Position numbers and translations under genes: made by a program
From: CAYNRE01 sp964399535
GTDB lineage: Bacteria > Planctomycetota > Planctomycetia > Pirellulales > CAYNRE01
Assembly: GCA_964399535.1 (NCBI GenBank)
Contig: CAYNRE010000074.1
Location: 1 to 64,000, forward strand
Direction: 5' to 3'
DNA length: 64,000 nt
The notes under the pieces: model-generated
What the model saw: only the letters and a program-made list of their open reading frames with translations
Databases searched by the model: none
What the model was told of the DNA's origin: nothing
In this document: piece by piece, positions 34,053 to 42,603 of the stretch
Layout of the letters: every line of letters starts with the position of its first letter
How positions within the stretch are numbered: the stretch's first letter is position 1

Positions 34053-35444
34053 TCAGAATTCGGCGCTCCCGGGAGTGCGCGGAAAGGGGATGCAGTCGCG
34101 AATGTTGGCCATGCCGCTGGCGAACTGAACCACGCGCTCCAGTCCTAGTCCGAAGCCCGAGTGGGGCACGGTGCCGTAGCGCCGCAAGTCGCCGTACCAC
34201 CAGTAGGCCTGCGGATCGAGATGCTGCTCTCGCATCCGCTGCTCAAGCACATCGAGCCGCTCTTCGCGCTGGCTGCCGCCGATGATTTCTCCCACGCGGG
34301 GAACCAGCACATCCATGGCCCGTACCGTGCGACCGTCGTCGTTGACGCGCATGTAAAACGGTTTGAGCGTGCGTGGATAGTCGAACAGAATCACCGGCTG
34401 GCCGAAATGCCGCTCGGTCAGAAAACGCTCATGCTCGGCCTGCAGGTCGCGGCCCCACTCGACCGGAAACTCGAACGACTGCCCGGAGCCGCGGAGTATT
34501 TCGACCGCCTCGGTGTAGCTCACTCGCAAGAAAGGTTGCTCAACGATGTGCTCCAGGGTGGGAATCACCTGGGGGTCGATCCGCTCGGTGAAGAACTGCA
34601 TGTCCTCGGGAATCCGCGTCAGGCAGTCGCGGAAGATGCGCTTCAGAAATCGTTCGGCCAGATCCATGTTGTCGGTGAGCTCAAAGAAAGCCATTTCCGG
34701 CTCGACCATCCAGAACTCGGCCAGGTGCCGGGCCGTGTTCGAATTCTCGGCGCGAAACGTGGGGCCGAACGTGTACACCTTGCCGAGCGAACAGGCAAAG
34801 ATTTCGGCCTCGAGTTGGCCGCTGACGGTTAAATAAGTGGGCTTACCGAAGAAATCGGCCGTGTAATCGACCCGGCCCTGGCTGAGCGGAGGGCTTTGCG
34901 GGTCGAGCGTGGTGACGCGGAACATGGCGCCCGCCCCTTCGCAGTCGCTGGCCGTGACGATGGGGGGGTGAATGTAGAGGAATTCTTCCTCCCAGAAGAA
35001 TTCGTGAATCGACCGGCAAATGGCGTTGCGCAGCCGGGCGATGGCCCCGAAGGTGTTTGTCCGGGGCCGCAGGTGGGCGATGGTGCGGAGAAACTCGAAC
35101 GAGTGCCGCTTCTTTTGCAGCGGGTACTGTTCCGGGTCCGCCGTGCCCAGTACGAACAGTTCGGTCAGCTCGACCTCGGTCGGCTGGCCGGCCGCGGGCG
35201 AGGCCCGCACGATGCCGCGCGCTTCGATACTGGCACCGGCCGGCAGGTGCTTGATCTGGTCTTCGTAGTTGGGCAGCGAACCCGGCGCCACGAGTTGCAA
35301 GTTGCCGAGCGACGAACCGTCGTTCAATTCGAGAAAGCTGAAGCCCGCTTTGGAATCGCGCCGCGTGCGCACCCAGCCTCGCAGGGTGATCTGGCGGCCG
35401 ATGGCCTCGGGCTTGCGGGCTTCGGCCACGCGGGTCCAGTCCAT
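34053..35444 (-). CDS. asnS: Asparaginyl-tRNA synthetase
   Basis: The 463-residue class II synthetase attaches asparagine to tRNA-Asn. The N-terminal OB-fold anticodon domain (ITLRGWVRTRRDSKAGFSFLELNDG, about 18-42) is followed by the class II catalytic core. Motif 2 is FRAENSNTARHLAEFWMVEPE and motif 3 is GFGLGLERVVQF. The AsnRS-specific Q-L-E-A-E-x-F-A stretch separates it from AspRS. The length matches the family. The gene stands alone, with trxB just upstream in the same direction. Confidence 0.97.
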   Translation of the reverse strand: MDWTRVAEARKPEAIGRQITLRGWVRTRRDSKAGFSFLELNDGSSLGNLQLVAPGSLPNYEDQIKHLPAGASIEARGIVRASPAAGQPTEVELTELFVLGTADPEQYPLQKKRHSFEFLRTIAHLRPRTNTFGAIARLRNAICRSIHEFFWEEEFLYIHPPIVTASDCEGAGAMFRVTTLDPQSPPLSQGRVDYTADFFGKPTYLTVSGQLEAEIFACSLGKVYTFGPTFRAENSNTARHLAEFWMVEPEMAFFELTDNMDLAERFLKRIFRDCLTRIPEDMQFFTERIDPQVIPTLEHIVEQPFLRVSYTEAVEILRGSGQSFEFPVEWGRDLQAEHERFLTERHFGQPVILFDYPRTLKPFYMRVNDDGRTVRAMDVLVPRVGEIIGGSQREERLDVLEQRMREQHLDPQAYWWYGDLRRYGTVPHSGFGLGLERVVQFASGMANIRDCIPFPRTPGSAEF

Positions 35445-35488
35445 GGAAGCGATCTCCCTATCCCTGGGTTGGGGCGAGCCCGGCGACG

Positions 35489-36556
35489 CTACTCGAATCC
35501 CTTGCTGGCCAGCCAGCGCTCGGCGTCGAGCGCCGCCATGCAGCCCGAGCCGGCGGCCGTAATGGCCTGGCGGTAGTAGTCGTCGGCCACGTCGCCCGCG
35601 GCGAAGACCCCCTCGACGCTGGTATAGGTTCGGGCAGGCGTGGTCCAGCGGATGTATTTCTTCTCGGTAAGCGCGAGCTTGCCTTCGAGGAACGCGGTGT
35701 TCGGCGTGTGGCCGATTGCCAGAAACACCCCCGAGGCTTCGCGCTCGCTCACAGCCCCGTCAACCGTGTTGACGAGTTTGACGCCCGTCACCCCTTGCCG
35801 GTCGTCTCCCAGCACCTCGCCCAGAGTGTGGTTCCAAACCACTTCGATTTTTTCGTGGTTCAAGGCTCGTTGGGCCATGATCTTCGAGGCCCGCAGTGTG
35901 TCGCGGCGATGGACCAGGTAAACCCGGCTGGCGAATTTGGCAAGGTAGGTAGCCTCTTCCACGGCCGAGTCGCCGCCGCCAACTACGTACAGCGGACGGT
36001 TGCGAAACCGAGGCAGCGCGCCATCGCACACGGCGCAGGCGCTCACGCCACGGTTCTTAAAGGCGTCTTCCGACGAAAGCCCCAGGTAATTCGCCCGGGC
36101 CCCCGTGGCCACGATGACGCTCAGCGCCCGAATGACCGGACCCTCGAGCGTGTTCAGCCGGAAGGGGTGGTTGGTGAAATCGACACTGACCACGTCATCC
36201 GTCACGATTCGGGTGCCGAAATTCACGGCCTGCTGCCGCATCAGCTCCATCAATTCCGGACCGGAAACGCCCTGCCCCCCATGGGGTGGCATCAATTGGC
36301 GTTTATCGGCCACGATCGACGAATCGAGAAACCCGCTCAGGTCTCCGTGAGGGAACCCCGGGTAATTCTCGACCTCGGTCGTCAGCGCCAACTGACCGAG
36401 CGGCAGCGTTCCAGCCAGGCGGTTCTCTTCGGTGATGGCCCCCTCGAGCACCAGAGGCTGCAGACTGGCCCGGGCCGTATAGATTGCGGCCGCCCAGCCG
36501 GCGGGCCCGCTGCCGATGATGGCTACCTTCTCGACTTTCTCCGTCTTCTCCGCCAC
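35489..36556 (-). CDS. trxB: Thioredoxin reductase
   Basis: The 355-residue FAD/NADPH enzyme reduces thioredoxin. The FAD-binding motif is IIGSGPAGWAAAIYTARA, the redox-active pair is CAVCDGALP, the NADPH-binding motif is VVGGGDSAVEEATYLAKF, and the C-terminal FAD motif is VFAAGDVADDYYRQAITAAGSG. The GTG at 36556 was chosen because GGGAG lies upstream and the family begins right after; an in-frame upstream start would add about 40 Arg-rich residues of no similarity. It faces away from the secretin gene. Confidence 0.96.
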   Translation of the reverse strand: MAEKTEKVEKVAIIGSGPAGWAAAIYTARASLQPLVLEGAITEENRLAGTLPLGQLALTTEVENYPGFPHGDLSGFLDSSIVADKRQLMPPHGGQGVSGPELMELMRQQAVNFGTRIVTDDVVSVDFTNHPFRLNTLEGPVIRALSVIVATGARANYLGLSSEDAFKNRGVSACAVCDGALPRFRNRPLYVVGGGDSAVEEATYLAKFASRVYLVHRRDTLRASKIMAQRALNHEKIEVVWNHTLGEVLGDDRQGVTGVKLVNTVDGAVSEREASGVFLAIGHTPNTAFLEGKLALTEKKYIRWTTPARTYTSVEGVFAAGDVADDYYRQAITAAGSGCMAALDAERWLASKGFE

Positions 36557-37089
36557 GGCGTAGTCTCCCGGTCGTTCGCGGCGGCGGCGCACTCTGCGCA
36601 ATCGAGCCGGCAGCGTTGCGACATTATACGGAGGCCGCCGGTAGCGTAAACGGCGCTCAAGCGGGCAAACGGGCAAGTTTACGGTAAACGCCGATTCTGC
36701 GACTCCGAGTGGGCCTGCGCAGACTATGCCGGCCCCGGGCCAGGGGGTTTTCGAGCGGTCGGGATTCGCTCGGGTGGGTTGGAAATACGACCCACCGGTG
36801 ATTGCCCTTGACGCCGCGAACCGCCGGTCAGTATGTATCCCGCTCTCGTCCTACCCGGCCCGGCGGCAGAACGGATTCGGCCGCCCGGAGGAACGACTTG
36901 TCGCAGGGTAAACACGTGGTAACGACCGCGCTCAACGTGCTAAGCCGCATCGCTCAGGATGCGGATTCACAGTTGTTTGGAAAGCCTGGCGCTGGCCGAG
37001 AGCAGGAAACCGCGCTTGGTTCGCCAGCGGTTTTCGCCCCGCGGAATCTCCGTTCGGTCGGTGTCGCGTCTTCCCTCCAGGAGTTGAGA
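36557..37089. other. Divergent region between trxB and the secretin gene
   Basis: No separate gene is seen. An in-frame TTG at 36898 with GGAGGAA five bases upstream could start the secretin gene earlier and add 64 residues. If that is right, this part is coding. Confidence 0.4.
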
Positions 37090-40000
37090 GTGAAAGCCTC
37101 GTTAACGGCCCGCGTCGGCCTGCTCGCGGTCTGGTCGAGCCTCGTTCCCGGATTGTTCGTGGCCGGCTGGACCCTGGCGACTTGCACGCAGACGGTTTTT
37201 GCTCAGGAGGAAGACCAGGACCCCAAGCAACTCGCCGAGGAGCTGCTGCGGCGCGCCCGGCAAGCCATGGCCGATGGCGACCTGGAAATTGCCGATTCGC
37301 TGTTGTCGCGGGCCGAGGCCTACAACATTCGCTACGGCGTACTGCATTTGGGCGATACGCCGAAGAAGGCCCGCCGCGACCTGGACCGAATGCGTAAATC
37401 GAAGCGAACGGGCGGAAGCGAGCCGGAGCGGCCGAGCGATCGGGGTACCGAAGCGGCAAGCGACGCCGAGACCGAAGCTGCCGCCCAACTGGGCGAGGCT
37501 TTTGGCGCCACGGGCGAGCAGGCACCCCCGGCTGAAACCAGCGACGGCCGCCGCAGCCCCAGCCCCAGCCTGAACGATCCCAATTCCAAGGCCCGCCGGT
37601 ACCTGGCCAACGCCCGCCGCGAGATGGGTCGTTCGAACCTGGCCGCGGCCGAGCACTGGTATCGACAGGCCGTTCAGCTCCCAGCCAGTTACGGTCCCGA
37701 GGAAGATTCGCCGGAAAAACTGCTGGCCGATCTTGAGCAAGCCGGCCGGCGAGTAGCGCCCGTGCAGGCGGCTCCCGAGGCACCCTTTGGGACCACCGCG
37801 CAGGCTCCGCCCCCGGTTGGGGCCGCCGACGTGTCGGCCGCCATGGAAGCGCTGAGCGAGTTCGAACCCGCGTCGGCGGGCTTGGACGAAGCGGCCTCGC
37901 CCTTTGGCCGCCCCGCCCCGACGGCACCGCCCGAGGGAGATGAGGATCTGAGTCCCGCGGTACGATCGCTCGCGGCCGGCAGCCGCCCGGTCGACGATCC
38001 GCAGGTTCGTCAGGCGAGCGATGAATTCATCGTCGCTTCGCGCATGGCCCTGGCCCAGGGCGAATTCGACCAGGCAAGCCAATTGCTTACCCAGGCAATG
38101 GCCTTGGGAGTTCGCTACGAAGCGCAGCACGACAGCCCTCAAAAGGTGCAGGCCTCGCTTCGCGCGGGCCAGCAGCTTGCCCAGCAGTTCGAGGCGGGCC
38201 GCGACGATGCCGGCGTCCGCCGCGCCCAAGCGGCCTGGTTGCTCGAGCAGGCCGAGTGGCTCGCGCGCTGGCAACAGTTCGCCGCGGCCGAACAATTGGC
38301 GCAGAACGCTCAGCAACTGGGCGTGGAGTTTGGTGCTTTCGACCTCACTCCGGAACACGTGCTCGATCGAATTGCCGCCGCCCAGCGCCGCCCGGGCGCC
38401 GACCGCCGGCCGGTGGCCGCGGGCAATCGGGCTCCAGCCGCCAGCACGGCCGCGACGGGTTCGGCTTTGAATCCGACGGCTGACCAGGCGATTTTCCAAG
38501 GCGAGGCCGCCGGACCGGGCGTGATTCCGGCCCAGGCGCTTGCCGGTCCCGGGCTCGGCAGTTCTCCGGTCCTGCCGGCGGTCGCCCAGGGGAACGAACC
38601 CACGTTGGCTGAGCCGACCTCGGGCGACGAGGTCTTTCCAGAGCCGACTCCGGAGCCGCTGCCGTCGCAGCCGCGCACGTTGCCGGAAGCGTCCGCCGAC
38701 CTGGCAGGCGAAGGCGTTGCCCCTCCGGCGGGCTCGCTCCTGGAAGGCGCGACCGCCGAGCAGCAAATTGCCCTGCGCAGGATGCAGTCGGAAATTATCA
38801 GCCGCGAGTCGACGGCCAAGGCCTTGCTGGCCACCAATCCGCAGCAAGCGGCCGAACAGGTCGAGTCGTTGCGGGCCGAGATTGAAGCCGCCGAGCTACC
38901 GGAACCGGCCAAGGTGAACTTCTTGCGGCACATCGACCGCACCCTGGCGGAATTCGCCCGCTATGTCGAAGAGAACCGTGCCCGGATCGATCTGAATGCC
39001 CAGAACCAGCAGGTGCTCGACGAGGTGGAGCGCGGCCGACAAATGAAGATCGAAGTCGACGAGAAACTGGCCAAGCTGGTCGACGACTTCAACCAATTGA
39101 TGGACGAGCAGCGCTACGCCGAGGCCGAGCTGCTGGCCCAGCGGGCCGAGGAACTCGACCCTGAAAACACAGTGGTGCGGCAGCTTAAGTGGCAGAGCCG
39201 GTTTGTCCGCCGCTACCAGAATGCCCTGCGACTGGCCGACAACAAAGAGCGAGGCGTGGTCGACGCCCTGGCGGCGGTCGAGGAATCGAGCACCCCCTTC
39301 GACGACCGGCGGCCGATGGTCTTCGACGCTCGGCGCTGGGAGGATTTGGTCAAGAAGCGGAAGGGGGTGCAGGCTGGAGAATCGACCCTTCGAACGGAGC
39401 AAGAGCGCGAAATCGATCAGAAGTTGCGCACGCCGGTCTCGGTTCAGTTCGAAGACCGACCGCTGGGCGAAGTGCTGGGGCACCTGGCCCAACTGGTCGA
39501 CTTGAACATTTGGGCCGACCCCGCGGGGCTCTCGGAAGAAGCGGTAACGACCGACACGCCGATCACGATCAATCTGCCCAAAGAGATTCAGCTTCGCAGT
39601 GCCTTGAAGCTGATTCTGGAGCCGCTGCACCTCGACTACGTCATTGAAAACGAGGTGCTCAAAATCACCAGCCAGCAGTTCCGCAGCGGCAACCTGATCA
39701 GCCAAACCTACTACGTGGCCGATTTGGTGACTCCGATTCCGAACTTTACCCCCAATTCGAGCATGGGGCTGCCTGGCGCGATTCGCGAGGGTTTCAGCAC
39801 CACGGCCGGGGCGGCCATGGGCATGGGCGGGTTGAACGGCGGTCCGCCCATGGCGGTGCTGGCCAGCCGCGATGGTTCGCCCAACAGCGCTATGATTGAT
39901 TCGCACGTGCTGGCCAACATGGGCGCCGGGGCGGGCCTGCCCGGGGCCAGCGCTGAGGGAATCGGGCCCCAGGGATTCGGTCCGGGCGGCCTGGGCGGCG

Positions 40001-41214
40001 GTGCCTTCGCCGATTTCGACAGCCTGATCGACATGATCACTTCGACCGTCGCCCCGACCACCTGGGATGAAGTCGGCGGTCCCGGCACCATTCAAGAATG
40101 GCGCAATCAGCTCAGCCTGGTGATCAGCCAGACCCAGGAAGTGCACGAGGAAATCGTCGACCTGCTCGAACAGTTGCGACGGCTGCAAGACTTGCAGGTG
40201 ACGATCGAGGTGCGCTTCATCACTCTCAACGACAACTTCTTCGAACGCATCGGCGTCGATTTCGACTTCGACATCAACGACAACATCGACAAGCCGTTTC
40301 AAATCTTCGGCCAGCCAACCGGCCAGGTCGTAGGCAACGTACCGGTCCGAAACACGCAGGACCGCGACCTGACCCGAAGCCAGGGGGTAACCGTCGGTTT
40401 GCAGCCCACGGGCCTGTTTAGCACCGACCTGGACATTCCGGTGCGGCAGGGCAGCTTTCAATTGGCCGTGCCGCAGTTCGGCGGCTTCGACCCCTCGGCG
40501 GGCGTGCAAATGGGCTTCGCGATCTTGAGCGACCTGGAAGCGTTCTTCCTGATCAATGCCGCCCAGGGCGACCGGCGCAGCAATGTGCTCCAGGCTCCCA
40601 AAGTCACGCTGTTCAACGGACAACAGGCCTCGGTGGCCGACATTTCGCAGAGCCCGTTCGTCATTAGCGTGATTCCGGTGGTGGGCGACTTCGCGGCCGC
40701 CCAGCAACCGGTCATTGTGGTCCTCAACGAAGGTACGTTTCTCACGGTTCAAGCCGTGGTCTCTAGCGACCGGCGCTATGTGCGGCTGACCGTGGTGCCG
40801 TTCTTCAGCAGCATCGGCGAGGTGAATACTTTCACCTTTGCCGGCTCGAGCACCACGACCGAGGAATCGAGCTCTGCCGGGGAAGAGGACGACACCACCG
40901 AGCGGGCCAATCGGACCACCACCACCAGCGAAGGCACCACGGTGCAGCTGCCCACCTTCTCGCTGGTCACGGTCAGTACCACGGTCAGCGTGCCCGACGG
41001 CGGCACGGTGCTCTTGGGTGGTATCAAACGTTTGAGCGAAGGCCGGAACGAGTTCGGCGTCCCTATGTTGAACAAGATTCCCTATATCAACCGGTTGTTC
41101 AAAAACGTGGGCATCGGCCGTGAAACCCAAAGCCTGATGATGATGGTCACGCCCCGGATCATCATTCCTGAGGAAGAGGAAGAAGCCATATTGGGCACCC
41201 CGGTCGGACCGTAA
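37090..41214 (+). CDS. Large type II/IV-type secretin with N-terminal TPR-like repeats
   Basis: The 1374-residue protein is an outer-membrane secretin, the gated ring through which type II secretion or type IV pili exit. A signal peptide (about 1-38) is followed by four TPR-like repeats (about 50-100, 167-222, 309-365, 380-433), each containing an A-x-x-L-L-x-x-A and a G-x-x-Y/F motif. A coiled or helical region follows, then an N0/N1-type domain (VSVQFEDRPLGEVLGHLAQL, about 783). The secretin domain is C-terminal, with VPDGGTVLLGGIKRLSEGR and the closing LMMMVTPRII. GTG at 37090 has AGGAG upstream. No pilus or secretion partner gene is adjacent. Confidence 0.9.
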   Translation: MKASLTARVGLLAVWSSLVPGLFVAGWTLATCTQTVFAQEEDQDPKQLAEELLRRARQAMADGDLEIADSLLSRAEAYNIRYGVLHLGDTPKKARRDLDRMRKSKRTGGSEPERPSDRGTEAASDAETEAAAQLGEAFGATGEQAPPAETSDGRRSPSPSLNDPNSKARRYLANARREMGRSNLAAAEHWYRQAVQLPASYGPEEDSPEKLLADLEQAGRRVAPVQAAPEAPFGTTAQAPPPVGAADVSAAMEALSEFEPASAGLDEAASPFGRPAPTAPPEGDEDLSPAVRSLAAGSRPVDDPQVRQASDEFIVASRMALAQGEFDQASQLLTQAMALGVRYEAQHDSPQKVQASLRAGQQLAQQFEAGRDDAGVRRAQAAWLLEQAEWLARWQQFAAAEQLAQNAQQLGVEFGAFDLTPEHVLDRIAAAQRRPGADRRPVAAGNRAPAASTAATGSALNPTADQAIFQGEAAGPGVIPAQALAGPGLGSSPVLPAVAQGNEPTLAEPTSGDEVFPEPTPEPLPSQPRTLPEASADLAGEGVAPPAGSLLEGATAEQQIALRRMQSEIISRESTAKALLATNPQQAAEQVESLRAEIEAAELPEPAKVNFLRHIDRTLAEFARYVEENRARIDLNAQNQQVLDEVERGRQMKIEVDEKLAKLVDDFNQLMDEQRYAEAELLAQRAEELDPENTVVRQLKWQSRFVRRYQNALRLADNKERGVVDALAAVEESSTPFDDRRPMVFDARRWEDLVKKRKGVQAGESTLRTEQEREIDQKLRTPVSVQFEDRPLGEVLGHLAQLVDLNIWADPAGLSEEAVTTDTPITINLPKEIQLRSALKLILEPLHLDYVIENEVLKITSQQFRSGNLISQTYYVADLVTPIPNFTPNSSMGLPGAIREGFSTTAGAAMGMGGLNGGPPMAVLASRDGSPNSAMIDSHVLANMGAGAGLPGASAEGIGPQGFGPGGLGGGAFADFDSLIDMITSTVAPTTWDEVGGPGTIQEWRNQLSLVISQTQEVHEEIVDLLEQLRRLQDLQVTIEVRFITLNDNFFERIGVDFDFDINDNIDKPFQIFGQPTGQVVGNVPVRNTQDRDLTRSQGVTVGLQPTGLFSTDLDIPVRQGSFQLAVPQFGGFDPSAGVQMGFAILSDLEAFFLINAAQGDRRSNVLQAPKVTLFNGQQASVADISQSPFVISVIPVVGDFAAAQQPVIVVLNEGTFLTVQAVVSSDRRYVRLTVVPFFSSIGEVNTFTFAGSSTTTEESSSAGEEDDTTERANRTTTTSEGTTVQLPTFSLVTVSTTVSVPDGGTVLLGGIKRLSEGRNEFGVPMLNKIPYINRLFKNVGIGRETQSLMMMVTPRIIIPEEEEEAILGTPVGP

Positions 41215-41530
41215 GCCGTTTTCCCACCTGGTGCCCGCGCCGGGCAGGTCGCCCGATGCGGATGCCGCCAACTCGACTTCCCCCCCCGGGGGCCGCCGCG
41301 GCTCGTTCGCAGCCTCGGCGGCCCCCTCCCCATTTTGGGGAGGTTCTCCCAGGGAAGGCCAACGCGGTGCGCCCCCGGGGCGCGACCTTACGCGCCGGCA
41401 CGCCAGGGGCTAATCTGGCTGCGTTACGCCGTAGTGCGGTTGCAAGCAGTGTGGAGCACCGTCGCGCTGCGTAGGGTGCGGCATCGCCGGGGTCGAGTTC
41501 CGATCGGTTGTGTGGTCAAAGGAGTGGAAC
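41215..41530. other. Gap with hairpin after the secretin gene
   Basis: Apart from the terminator-like hairpin at 41288-41326 no feature is seen in these 316 bases. Confidence 0.4.
41288..41326 (+). terminator. GC-rich hairpin downstream of the secretin gene
   Basis: GGGGGCCGCCG and CGGCGGCCCCC form an 11-bp stem starting 74 bases after the stop codon. The sequence after it has only a short T-run (CATTTT), so termination may be weak. Confidence 0.45.
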
Positions 41531-41929
41531 GTGCTACAGCTTCGACCCCAAGTTTGGCTGGCGCTGGGGGGCTTGCTGGCGGGCCTATCGGTCATGGCCG
41601 GAGCTTTCGGGGCCCACGGCCTGGAACGCTGGGTCGAAACCGGCCGAATTACGCTTCGTCAGTGGGAGAATTTCGACACCGCGGCCCGGTACCTGATGTA
41701 CCACTCCCTGGGGCTGCTGGCCGTGGGGTTACTGGCCCGGGGGGGTGGCGGCCCATTGCTGGCCGTAGCCGGCTGGGCTTTTCTGACCGGTATTGTCTTG
41801 TTTTCGGGCATGTTGGCCGGTCATTCGCTGACCGGGGTGCGCACCTTGGCGATGATCGTACCGCTGGGGGGCGTTAGCTTTATCGTTGGCTGGCTGGTCT
41901 TGGCCGTGGCTGCCTGGAAACTCACCTAA
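41531..41929 (+). CDS. DUF423 membrane protein (YgdD-like)
   Basis: The 132-residue protein has four membrane helices and the DUF423 signature GLSVMAGAFGAHGLERW followed by RYLMYHSLGLLAVGLLA. The family is of unknown role and widespread in bacteria. The GTG at 41531 has AAAGGAG seven bases upstream; a GTG at 41510 is in frame but poorly placed. The feo operon begins about 170 bases downstream. Confidence 0.88.
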   Translation: MLQLRPQVWLALGGLLAGLSVMAGAFGAHGLERWVETGRITLRQWENFDTAARYLMYHSLGLLAVGLLARGGGGPLLAVAGWAFLTGIVLFSGMLAGHSLTGVRTLAMIVPLGGVSFIVGWLVLAVAAWKLT

Positions 41930-42096
41930 CCGGCGGCCGGCTTGTGCTGCGCGATCGGCCCCTGACGGCCATTCGGGGCGCCCCCCGTTTGTCGGGCGAC
42001 CGGGCTACGTTTAGAATCCAGGACACGCGTCCCAAGCGGGGCGAAACCTCCAACCGCCGATCGGACCGCCAAGCTCGTGATGGTCGCTCAAGCAGC

Positions 42097-42333
42097 ATGC
42101 ATCACCTGATTCCTTTGGCGTTGCTCGAACCAGGTCGCCCTGCGCGGATCGATCAGGTACTCGGGCCCGAGGCCGAGGTACACCGGCTGCACGAACTGGG
42201 GCTGGCCGCGGGGGCGGAAATCGAAGTGCTCAACCCTGGCAATCCGTGTATCGTCCGCCTGGTGGGGCACACCCTCTGTTTCCGGCCCGACGAACTCACC
42301 CAGGTTTTGGTGCGGCTCGAGGACGCCCCATGA
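42097..42333 (+). CDS. feoA: FeoA-domain protein, first copy
   Basis: The 78-residue protein is an SH3-like FeoA domain, a small cytoplasmic partner of the FeoB iron transporter. The family pattern is seen as HRLHELGLAAGAEIEVLNPGNP, with a GHTLCFRPDELTQVLV ending. It overlaps the next gene by four bases (ATGA), so the two are coupled. An upstream in-frame extension lacks similarity. Confidence 0.88.
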   Translation: MHHLIPLALLEPGRPARIDQVLGPEAEVHRLHELGLAAGAEIEVLNPGNPCIVRLVGHTLCFRPDELTQVLVRLEDAP

Positions 42334-42557
42334 GCACCCTGGCCGATCTCGCCGTGGGTGGCCGGGCCGTGGTGGAAGCGGTCGACGGGGCCGACGAAAT
42401 CACCCTTCGGCTGCTGGAGATGGGCCTGACGCCCGGTGTCGAGGTATCGCTTCGAGGTACCGCGCCCTGGGGCGACCCGCTGGAACTGGAGCTGCGCGGC
42501 TACTTCCTCTCGGTGCGGCGAAGCGAGGCCAGCCGGGTGCGGATTCGCCCTTGTTGA
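42330..42557 (+). CDS. feoA: FeoA-domain protein, second copy
   Basis: The 75-residue protein repeats the FeoA pattern: LADLAVGGRAVVEAV, ITLRLLEMGLTPGVEVSLRG and ELRGYFLSVRRSEASRV. Its start overlaps the previous stop codon, and feoB begins 46 bases after its end. Two consecutive feoA genes ahead of feoB occur in several bacterial groups. The pair is probably a modulator of FeoB activity. Confidence 0.9.
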   Translation: MSTLADLAVGGRAVVEAVDGADEITLRLLEMGLTPGVEVSLRGTAPWGDPLELELRGYFLSVRRSEASRVRIRPC

Positions 42558-42603
42558 CTTTCCCCGGGCTTGAGCCCCCAGCGGGCCGAGTGTCGAACCA
42601 CGC

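Noticed and set aside
38896..41271. Minus-strand 791-codon open frame opposite the secretin gene
   Set aside because: It is His/Gln/Arg-rich and antisense to a clearly conserved secretin domain.
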